From NCBI RefSeq assembly GCF_015477765.1, contig NZ_JADLQQ010000009.1, forward strand, positions 62,001-126,000: a DNA stretch of 64,000 nt. Direction: 5' to 3'. The notes below the pieces were generated by a model. It saw only the letters and a program-made list of their open reading frames with translations, made no database searches and was not told where the DNA came from. Source of the stretch: Nocardia transvalensis (lineage in GTDB: Bacteria; Actinomycetota; Actinomycetes; Mycobacteriales; Mycobacteriaceae). Of the stretch, positions 53,900 through 62,100 are shown one piece after another (position 1 is the stretch's first letter; each line of letters begins with the position of its first letter). A program made the position numbers and the translations under genes.

Positions 53900-54805
53900 A
53901 TGCTCGAATCCCGGCACATCAAGACATTTCTCGAAGTCGTTCGCAGTGGGTCCTATTCGGCGGCTGCGCGCAGCCTCGGATACACCCAGCCGGCGATCAC
54001 CCAGCAGATGAAGGCATTGGAGCGGGAAGTCGGCATGCCGCTGTTCACCCGGATGGGCCGTGGCCTGCAGCTGACCGAGGCGGGTACGGCGCTGGCCCGG
54101 CACGCCGAGATCATCGTGAGCGATCTGGCGGCGGCGCACAACCAGCTGCGCGCGCTCGCCAAACTGGAATCCGGGCTGGTCCGGCTGTGCGCCTTCCCCA
54201 GCGCGAATGCCACATTCGTCCCGAGGGCGGCGGCCAATCTGCTGGCCGATCATCCGGGCATACGGGTGGAATTGCAGGAGGCCGAGCCCCCCGAGTCGCT
54301 CTGGCGGCTCAACCGCGGCGAGTGCGACATCGCGCTTGCCTTCACCTATCAGGAGTCGCACGCCGAGCCGTCGGCCGAGGTCGTCCGGATCGCGCTGATG
54401 GAGGACCTGCTGACGGTCCTGCTGCCCGCCGGGCATCCGCTCGCCCGCCACCACAGTGTGCGGCTCGGGGACCTCGCCGAGGAGCGGTGGATCGCAGGAT
54501 GCCCGCGATGCAGGGCCAATCTGCTGCATCTGTGCGCCGAGGAGAATTTCGTGCCGGACATCGTGTTCACCACCGACGACAACCTCGCCGTTCAGAGCCT
54601 GGTCGCGGCGGGAGTGGGGGTGGCGCTCATGCCCGCGCTGGTGCTGTCGTTCCTGTGCCACCCGGAGGTAACGGGGCGCGTCCTGGCAGGACGGCCGACG
54701 CGCCGGGTCTCCGCATTCGTCCTGGCCGACCACCGGCGTGTTCCGGCCGTCGGTCTCGTGCTGGACGAACTCGAGACGGCCGCGGCCGCGCGCATCGGTT
54801 GCTGA
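53900..54805 (+). CDS. LysR family transcriptional regulator
   Basis: A 301-residue LysR regulator: HTH in FLEVVRSGSYSAAARSLGYTQPAITQQMKALE, then a helical linker and the two-lobe effector domain. Cysteines in GCPRCRANLLHLC could be redox- or thiol-sensitive, which is a guess. It precedes the thiol dioxygenase gene on the same strand by about 95 bp, in which the palindrome CTTGGT-N5-ACCAAG (54837-54853) lies. The LysR-YeiH pairing resembles yeiE-yeiH of enterobacteria. Confidence 0.92.
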   Translation: MLESRHIKTFLEVVRSGSYSAAARSLGYTQPAITQQMKALEREVGMPLFTRMGRGLQLTEAGTALARHAEIIVSDLAAAHNQLRALAKLESGLVRLCAFPSANATFVPRAAANLLADHPGIRVELQEAEPPESLWRLNRGECDIALAFTYQESHAEPSAEVVRIALMEDLLTVLLPAGHPLARHHSVRLGDLAEERWIAGCPRCRANLLHLCAEENFVPDIVFTTDDNLAVQSLVAAGVGVALMPALVLSFLCHPEVTGRVLAGRPTRRVSAFVLADHRRVPAVGLVLDELETAAAARIGC

Positions 54806-54836
54806 GGTCCCCCGTCACCCCTATCCATAAGCGGCT

Positions 54837-54853
54837 CTTGGTAATTGACCAAG
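54837..54853. promoter_or_regulatory. Putative LysR operator CTTGGT-N5-ACCAAG
   Basis: A perfect 6-5-6 inverted repeat with the T-N11-A form of LysR sites. It covers the -35 region of a promoter with TTATAT (54870-54875) as -10 box, the position from which LysR proteins usually activate. The dioxygenase start lies 47 bp beyond the repeat. Confidence 0.65.
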
Positions 54854-54899
54854 AAGTCGTCATTGGACGTTATATGTAGGTCGGCTCGACACTGCAGTC

Positions 54900-55463
54900 A
54901 TGCCTGCGCTCGCTGACTCCGTCACCACCAGAAGGACCGCACTCCTCGACGAGCTGATCGAATCGGTGCGCCGGATCGTACGGCGCGGCCTTGCTCCCCA
55001 GCCGACGGCCGAAATGGCCGGGCGGGCACTGGAACACGTCCTGGGCAAGCCCGGCCTGCTCACCCCGGAGCAGTGCGAAGGAGACCCGGATCGCTACCGC
55101 CAGCACGTCTTACACGCCGAAGAGGACGGCAGCTTCTCGATCGTCGCACTGGTCTGGCTGCCCGGCCAGCAAACCTCGATCCACGACCACGTGTCCTGGT
55201 GTGTGGCGGGCGTGCACGAAGGCCAGGAGAGCGAGCGCCGCTACCGGCTGGTGCCCGACGGCCCGGCCTGCCGCCTGGTCGTGGTCGGCGACGTGCTCAA
55301 TCCGGTCGGGGCGGTCTCGGCATTCGCGCCGCCCGGCGACATCCACCGGGTCCGCAATGCCGGTGAGGCCAAGGCGATTTCGATCCACCTGTACGGCGCG
55401 GACATCTCCCGGCTCGGCACCAGCATCCGCAGGGTCTACGCGGCGCCGGTCGAGGAAGCATGA
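54900..55463 (+). CDS. Cysteine dioxygenase-type thiol dioxygenase
   Basis: A 187-residue cupin enzyme with the three-His iron site H95, H97 (SIHDHVSWC) and H149 (GDIHRVRN), as in bacterial cysteine/3-mercaptopropionate dioxygenases. It oxidises a thiol to a sulfinate. No substrate-deciding residue can be assigned with confidence. It sits between the LysR gene and a YeiH-type exporter gene, whose start overlaps its stop (ATGA), which fits removal of sulfite formed from sulfinate breakdown. Confidence 0.9.
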   Translation: MPALADSVTTRRTALLDELIESVRRIVRRGLAPQPTAEMAGRALEHVLGKPGLLTPEQCEGDPDRYRQHVLHAEEDGSFSIVALVWLPGQQTSIHDHVSWCVAGVHEGQESERRYRLVPDGPACRLVVVGDVLNPVGAVSAFAPPGDIHRVRNAGEAKAISIHLYGADISRLGTSIRRVYAAPVEEA

Positions 55464-56509
55464 GTCAGCGGCTACGCCCGCCCGCCTCCTGGTTCGCGCC
55501 GCAGTTTCGCTCGGCCTTCCTCCCGGCCGGCGGCGCCACGGGACTGGCCGTTGCCGCCGTCGGTGTCGGTTCGGCCACGCTCATCCACTACCTGTTCCCG
55601 ATCGCTCCGGTGCCGACGGTGGCCGTGGTGCTGGGCGTGGTCGCGGCGCATCTGCCGGGGTTGCGGCCGTTCGTGCGGACGAGTGCCCGTGCCGGACTGA
55701 GCATCGCGTCCAAGCAGGTGATGCGGCTGGCGATCGTTCTGCTCGGCCTGCAACTGAGTGTCTCCGATGTGATGAGGCTCGGCTGGGCGACGGCGGTGAT
55801 GGTGCTGACCGTGGTGGTCGTGACGTTCCTCGGCACGCTGTGGCTCGGTCGCCGGATCGGGCTGCCGGGCGACCAGCCGCTGCTGGTCGCGACCGGCTAC
55901 TCGATCTGCGGCGCTTCGGCGATCGGCGCCGTCAGCCGGGTGTCGGGCAGCCGCGAAGAGGACGTCGCCGACTCGGTCGCTGTCGTGACGCTGTGCGGTA
56001 CGCTCGCCATCGCCGTGCTACCCCTGCTCCAACATCCGCTCGGCCTCGGCGAACAGGCCTTCGGACGCTGGGTCGGCGCGAGCGTGCACGATGTGGGACA
56101 GGTGGTCGCGGCGGCACAGACCGCGGGCGCCGCCGCCCTGAGCGCCGCGGTGCTCGTGAAACTCATGCGGGTCGTGCTGCTCGCGCCGCTCGTCGCCCTG
56201 GTGGCCGCCCACCGCCGCGCCAGCGGAGCCCATCCGGAAGGTGGCGCCCGCCCACCTCTCGTACCGCTGTTCGTCGCGGGCTTTCTCGTGATGATCATGA
56301 TTCGCAGTACGGGGCAGGTCCCGCCCGAGATCCTGGAGTTCGCCAATGCCGCACAGGGTCTGCTGCTCGCGGCCGCTCTGTTCGGCCTCGGCGCGATGAT
56401 CAACCTGTCGACGATGACACGCACGGGCGGTCGGATGGCCGCACTCGGACTCGCCTCGTGGGTGACCATTGCCGCCGTCTCCTACGCGGGCGTGCTGCTC
56501 ACCACCTGA
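55460..56509 (+). CDS. YeiH family putative sulfate/sulfite exporter
   Basis: A 349-residue membrane protein with about ten TM helices. Family marks are YSICGASAIGAVS and GASVHDVGQVVAA, plus the C-terminal FGLGAMINLSTM, all typical of the YeiH/UPF0324 family. ATG 55460 overlaps the stop of the dioxygenase gene. Together with that enzyme it may export an oxidised sulfur product. Transport direction and substrate are inferred from the family annotation, not shown. Confidence 0.9.
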   Translation: MSQRLRPPASWFAPQFRSAFLPAGGATGLAVAAVGVGSATLIHYLFPIAPVPTVAVVLGVVAAHLPGLRPFVRTSARAGLSIASKQVMRLAIVLLGLQLSVSDVMRLGWATAVMVLTVVVVTFLGTLWLGRRIGLPGDQPLLVATGYSICGASAIGAVSRVSGSREEDVADSVAVVTLCGTLAIAVLPLLQHPLGLGEQAFGRWVGASVHDVGQVVAAAQTAGAAALSAAVLVKLMRVVLLAPLVALVAAHRRASGAHPEGGARPPLVPLFVAGFLVMIMIRSTGQVPPEILEFANAAQGLLLAAALFGLGAMINLSTMTRTGGRMAALGLASWVTIAAVSYAGVLLTT

Positions 56510-56537
56510 TTCGAGGGCACCGGCATAGGGTTTGGTC

Positions 56538-58589
56538 ATGACGAGCAACCCGTTCTTCGAGCGCAGCACGCTTCCTTACGAACTGCCGCCGTTCGCCGAG
56601 ATCGACGGGGAACACTACCTGCCCGCGTTCGAGCGCGGCATGGCCGAGCACCTGGCCGAGATCGCTGCCATCACATCCGGCGACGAGGAGGCCACGTTCG
56701 CCGATACCGTGGTGGCACTGGAGCGTTCGGGGGCGCTGCTGACCCGGGTGTCGAAGGTCTTCTTCAATATCACCGGCTCGGATGCCAGTGCGGGTACCGA
56801 TGCGATCGAGGCGGAGATCTCGGCGCGGCTCGCCGCGCATCGGGACGCGATATATCTCGATCGCGATCTGTTCACCCGAATCGAATCGCTCTATCGGCGC
56901 CGCGACGAACTGGGCCTGGACGCCGAGGAACTGCGGCTGCTGGAGCAGTATCACATCCGGTTCGTCCGCTCCGGCGCTCGGCTGGACGCCGCCGGGCAGG
57001 CCCGGCTACGGGAACTCAACGCGGAACTCGCCACGGCGGCAACGGAGTTCAAACACAACGCCCTGGCCGACACCAACGCCGCGACGGTGATCGTGCACAA
57101 CGTGGAGGAATTGGCCGGGCTCGGACCGGCAGCGGTGGCCGCCGCGGCCGAGAACGCGCGGTCGCTGGGGCACGCGGGGGCATGGGCGCTGAGCCTGCAG
57201 AACGTCTCCAACCAGCCCGTCCTCGCCGAACTGGCGAACCGGGACCTGCGACGGCGGGTGATGGCGGCGTCGCTGGGGCGTGGGCTGGGTGAGGGCGGGC
57301 GCCTCGCCGTCCGGATCGCCACCTTGCGCGCCGAGCGAGCACGGCTGCTCGGCTACCCGGACCATGCGACGTACGAGGTGGAGAATCAGACCGCGAAGAC
57401 CACCGACGCGGTCGAGGAGATGCTCGGGCGGTTGGTTGCACCGGCGGTGGCCAACGCGCAGCGCGAGGCGGCCGAGTTGGCGGCGGCGATGCGGGCGCAT
57501 GGGTCCGATGCCCTCGGGCAGGATGCCGAACTCCGCTCCTGGGACTGGCAGTACTGGTCGGAAAGGATTCGGTCCGAACGGTTCTCGGTGGATCTGGAGG
57601 TGCTGCGGCCCTACTTCGAGCTCGAGCGGGTGCTGCGGGACGGGGTGTTCTTCGCCGCCGAGCAGGCCTATGGGATCACGGTTCGGGAGCGCCGGGACCT
57701 GGTCGGTTATCACCCGGAGGTCCGGGTCTTCGAGGTATTCGACGCGGACGGCGAGGGATTGGGTCTTTTCCTCGGCGACTTCTTCGCCCGGCCGTCCAAA
57801 CGCGGCGGGGCCTGGATGAACGAATTGGTCAGCCAGTCAAGGCTCGTGGGGACACGTGCCGTGGTCGTCAACAACCTCAATATCGTGAAGCCGCCGACGG
57901 GCGAACCGGCACTGCTCACCTGGGACAACGTCAGGACCCTGTTCCATGAGTTCGGGCACGCGCTGCACGGGTTGTTCTCGGATGTGCGCTACCCGTTCTT
58001 CGCGGGGACCGAGGTGCCGCGGGACTTCGTGGAATTCCCGTCGCAGGTGAACGAGATGTGGATGACCCGGCCCGAGATACTGGCCAACTACGCCAGGCAC
58101 ATCGAGACCGGTGAGCCGATGCCCGCCGATCTGGTCGAGCGCACGGCGGCGGCCGAGCGGTTCGGCGAGGGCTTCCGCACGGTCGAGTATCTCGGTGCGG
58201 CGCTGTTGGATTGGGCGTGGCACCGCGTGCCCGATGCGCAGGTGCTGAGCGGGATCGACACCGAGGCATTCGAGGAGCAGGCGTTGCGGACGGCGGGTCT
58301 CGCGATGGAGGCTATTCCGCCGCGATACCGGACGGGCTACTTCCAGCACATCTTCTCCGGCGGTTACGCGGCAGGCTACTACTCCTACATTTGGAGCGAG
58401 GTTCTGGACGCGGATGCGGTCGAGTGGTTCACCGACGGTGCCGCCACGATCCGCGAGAAGGGCGAGGTGTTCCGGCGCGAACTGCTGTCGCGGGGCGGGT
58501 CGGTGGACCCCCTCGAGGCGTTCGAATCCTTCCGGGGCCGGGCGCCCGAGATCGAACCGCTCCTGATTCGGCGTGGACTGGCCCAGTGA
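56538..58589 (+). CDS. M3 family metallopeptidase (dipeptidyl carboxypeptidase/oligopeptidase type)
   Basis: A 683-residue zinc peptidase of the Dcp/OpdA group with the motif HEFGH at 470-474 and a downstream Glu in SQVNEMWM. The N-terminal helical region starts with NPFFERSTLPYELPPFAEI, a typical opening of this family. No signal peptide, so it degrades peptides in the cytoplasm. A TAGGGT (56526-56531) lies 6 nt before ATG 56538 and no ribosome site is seen, so the transcript is probably leaderless. Not linked to the neighbours by function. Confidence 0.94.
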   Translation: MTSNPFFERSTLPYELPPFAEIDGEHYLPAFERGMAEHLAEIAAITSGDEEATFADTVVALERSGALLTRVSKVFFNITGSDASAGTDAIEAEISARLAAHRDAIYLDRDLFTRIESLYRRRDELGLDAEELRLLEQYHIRFVRSGARLDAAGQARLRELNAELATAATEFKHNALADTNAATVIVHNVEELAGLGPAAVAAAAENARSLGHAGAWALSLQNVSNQPVLAELANRDLRRRVMAASLGRGLGEGGRLAVRIATLRAERARLLGYPDHATYEVENQTAKTTDAVEEMLGRLVAPAVANAQREAAELAAAMRAHGSDALGQDAELRSWDWQYWSERIRSERFSVDLEVLRPYFELERVLRDGVFFAAEQAYGITVRERRDLVGYHPEVRVFEVFDADGEGLGLFLGDFFARPSKRGGAWMNELVSQSRLVGTRAVVVNNLNIVKPPTGEPALLTWDNVRTLFHEFGHALHGLFSDVRYPFFAGTEVPRDFVEFPSQVNEMWMTRPEILANYARHIETGEPMPADLVERTAAAERFGEGFRTVEYLGAALLDWAWHRVPDAQVLSGIDTEAFEEQALRTAGLAMEAIPPRYRTGYFQHIFSGGYAAGYYSYIWSEVLDADAVEWFTDGAATIREKGEVFRRELLSRGGSVDPLEAFESFRGRAPEIEPLLIRRGLAQ

Positions 58590-58675
58590 CTCATCGGGCC
58601 AGCGGCTTACCAGCGGGCAATTCGCCCAGCAACCGTACAGCGTCCAAACCTGGCGGTAACCGGAGAGTGTCGGCC

Positions 58676-58681
58676 TAGACT
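58676..58681 (+). promoter_or_regulatory. -10 box of a probable leaderless promoter
   Basis: TAGACT ends 7 bases before the ATG at 58689 and no ribosome site precedes it, the spacing expected when transcription starts at the first codon. A clear -35 box is not seen. Confidence 0.55.
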
Positions 58682-58688
58682 CTCGCGC

Positions 58689-59105
58689 ATGCCGACTGAC
58701 ATCGAGGGTTGGCCCACGCGGCTGTTGCTTGCGGAGGACCATCCCATGGTCGTGACGGCTCTGCACTCCGCGTTCGAATTGGTCGACGACATCGAGATCG
58801 TCGAGACGACGGGGTCCGTCGCGGACACGATCGCCGCGGCGGGCCGATTGCATCCGCAGGTCATCCTGCTCGACCGCAGGTTGCCCGACGGCGACGGGAT
58901 CGATGCGATCGGGCGATTGCGCAGTGCGGCACCGGAAACCAGGGTGCTGGTGTTCACCGGTGCCGCGGACCGGCTCATGCTCGATCGGGCGATGGCCGCC
59001 GGCGGCGCCGGATTGGTCTTGAAATCCGGCCGGTTCGACGACCTGCTGGCCGTCATCCGGCAAGTTGCCGCAGGCCACGATTGCTTCGACGTCGACCTCA
59101 CGTAG
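58689..59105 (+). CDS. Receiver-only response regulator
   Basis: A 138-residue protein that is just one REC domain: acidic pair E16/D17, phospho-acceptor D62 (ILLDRRLPDGDG), switch T90 and K112. The sequence is of the NarL type, but the LuxR-type HTH is missing; the gene stops right after the domain. It lies 34 bp upstream of the hybrid histidine kinase gene on the same strand and is probably its partner or a phosphate sink. Confidence 0.9.
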   Translation: MPTDIEGWPTRLLLAEDHPMVVTALHSAFELVDDIEIVETTGSVADTIAAAGRLHPQVILLDRRLPDGDGIDAIGRLRSAAPETRVLVFTGAADRLMLDRAMAAGGAGLVLKSGRFDDLLAVIRQVAAGHDCFDVDLT

Positions 59106-59139
59106 TGACACCAACCAGCGGGTGAAGGCAGGCGAGCCA

Positions 59140-62100
59140 ATGGTCCAGCAGACCGTGACCGAGGACCGAGTGAGCGGCAACGACGAGCGCCTGCAGCCCT
59201 TGCTGGACGGGCTCAAGGCGGTTCGCGACGGCGACTTCCGGCGCTACCTGCCCAAGGTCGGTGACCCGCTGCTGGACGAGATCTCCGTCGTCTTCAACGG
59301 CATGGTCGATCAGCTCGCGCTGTTCACCACCGAGGTCACCCGGGTCGCCCGCGAGGTCGGCACCGAGGGCAAACTCGGCGGCCAGGCGTCGGTGCCGGAT
59401 GTCTCCGGCAGCTGGAAGGACCTCACCGATTCGGTGAACGCGATGGCCGACAACCTCACCGCTCAGGTGCGCGACATCGCGGGCGTGGCGACCGCGGTAG
59501 CGAAAGGCGATCTGTCCCAGCAGATCACGGTGGATGTCAAGGGCGAGCTGCTCGAGCTCAAGAACACCATCAACACGATGGTGGACCAGCTCTCGGCGTT
59601 CGCCGACGAGGTGACCCGTGTCGCGCGCGAGGTCGGCAGCGAGGGCAGACTGGGTGGTCAGGCGCGGGTGCCCGCGGTGTCGGGCACGTGGCGTGATCTC
59701 ACCGAATCGGTGAACATCATGGCCGGCAACCTCACCGCCCAGGTCCGGTCCATCGCGGAGGTGACCACCGCGGTGGCGAAGGGCGATCTGTCGCAGAAGA
59801 TCACCGTGGACGCCCGGGGCGAGATCCTGGAGCTGAAGAACACCATCAACACGATGGTCGACACGTTGTCCTCGTTCGCCGACGAGGTCACCCGCGTTGC
59901 CCGCGAGGTCGGCACCGAGGGCAGGCTCGGCGGACAGGCCCAGGTGTTCGGGGTGTCGGGCACCTGGAAGGGCCTGACCGAATCGGTGAACTTCATGGCG
60001 GACAACCTCACCGATCAGGTCCGCTCCATCGCCCAGGTCGCCACCGCGGTGGCGAAAGGCGATCTGTCCCAGAAGATCACGGTCGAGGCCAAGGGGGAGG
60101 TCGCCGCGCTGGCGCAGACCATCAACACGATGGTCGACACGTTGTCCTCGTTCGCCGACGAGGTCACCCGCGTCGCCCGCGAGGTCGGCACCGAGGGCAG
60201 GCTCGGCGGGCAGGCCGATGTGAAGGGTGTGTCCGGCACGTGGAAGAGCCTCACCGAATCGGTCAACGTCATGGCCGCCAACCTCACCGATCAGGTCCGC
60301 TCCATCGCCGAGGTCACCACCGCCGTGGCGCGCGGCGACCTCTCGCAGAAGATCCGGGTGGATGCCCGGGGCGAGATCCTCGAGCTGAAGGACACCATCA
60401 ATACGATGGTCGACACGCTGTCCTCGTTCGCCGACGAGGTCACCCGTGTCGCCCGCGAGGTCGGCACCAAGGGCAGGCTCGGCGGGCAGGCCGATGTGAA
60501 GGGCGTGTCCGGCACGTGGAAGAGCCTCACCGAGTCCGTCAACGTCATGGCGGACAACCTCACCGATCAGGTCCGCTCCATCGCCCAGGTCGCCACCGCG
60601 GTGGCGAAAGGCGATCTGTCCCAGAAGATCACGGTCGAGGCCAAGGGGGAGGTCGCCGCGCTGGCGCAGACCATCAACACGATGGTCGACACCCTGTCCG
60701 CCTTCGCCGACGAGGTCACCCGCGTCGCCCGCGAGGTCGGCACCGAGGGCATCCTCGGCGGACAGGCCCGCGTCCCCAATGTGGCGGGCACGTGGAAGAG
60801 CCTGACCGACAACGTGAATTCGATGGCGGGCAATCTGACCAGCCAGGTTCGCTCCATCGCCCAGGTGACCACGGCGGTGGCGCGCGGCGAACTGTCGCAG
60901 AAGATCGACGTCGACGCCCGCGGCGAGATCCTCGAGCTCAAGACCACGATCAACACCATGGTCGACACGCTCTCGGCATTCGCGGCGGAGGTGACCCGCG
61001 TGGCGCGCGAGGTGGGCAAGGAGGGGCGGCTCGGCGGACAGGCCGAGGTCGAGGGCGTGTCCGGAACGTGGAAACGGTTGACCGAGAACGTCAATGAGCT
61101 CGCCGGCAACCTGACCCGTCAGGTGCGCGCCATCGCCGAGGTCACCAGCGCGGTGGCGACCGGAGATCTCACCCGCTCGATCTCGGTCGAGGCGCAGGGT
61201 GAGGTCGCCGAGCTCAAGAACAACATCAACGCGATGGTGCAGTCGCTGCGCGAGACCACCGGCGCCAACGAGCAGCAGGCCTGGCTCAACACCAACCTGG
61301 CCCGCATTTCCGGACGCCTGCAGGGACATCGCGAGCTCAGCGCCGTCGCTCAGCTGATCATGAACCAGGTGACCCCGCTGGTCGACGCCCAGTACGGCAC
61401 GTTCTTCTTCATGGAGACCCACGGTGACCGCGAGCGGCTGCGGCTGATCGCCGGGTACGGGCGCACCGAGGACGGCACGGTCTTCGAACTCGGCCAGTCG
61501 CTCGTCGGTCAGGTGGCGATGACCAAGAAGGCCATCGTGGTCGACCGGACACCGCCGGAGTACGTGCAGATCGCCTCCGGTCTCGGTGTGGCCCGGCCGG
61601 TCAATCTGATCGTGTTGCCGATCGTCTTCGAAGACCAGGTGCTCGCGGTCATCGAGCTGGCGTCGTTCAACCGATTCACCGCCGTGCAGCGCGATTTCCT
61701 CGAACAGCTGATGGAAACCATCGGCGTGAACGTCAACACCATCATGGCCAACGCGCGCACCGACTCCCTGCTCGAGGAGTCGCAGCGACTCGCCGGAGAG
61801 CTGCAGCAGTCGAATGCGGAGCTCGAGGAGAAGGCGGAGCTGCTCGTGCGCCAGAACCGCGATATCGAGATGAAGAATTTCGAGATCGAACAGGCCAGGC
61901 AGGAGATCGAGGAACGAGCCCAGCAGCTCGCACTGGCGTCGAAGTACAAGTCGGAATTCCTCGCAAATATGTCGCATGAATTGCGCACACCGTTGACCAG
62001 CCTGCTCATCCTGGCGGACGTGCTGGCGAAGAACACCACCCACAACCTCACGGCGAAGCAGGTCGAGTTCGCCAAGGTCATCCGATCCGCCGGCAAGGAG

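Noticed and set aside
59332..61263. Regularly spaced repeats as a possible CRISPR array
   Set aside because: The period is 276 bp, all in frame, and the units are protein-coding HAMP repeats without spacers.
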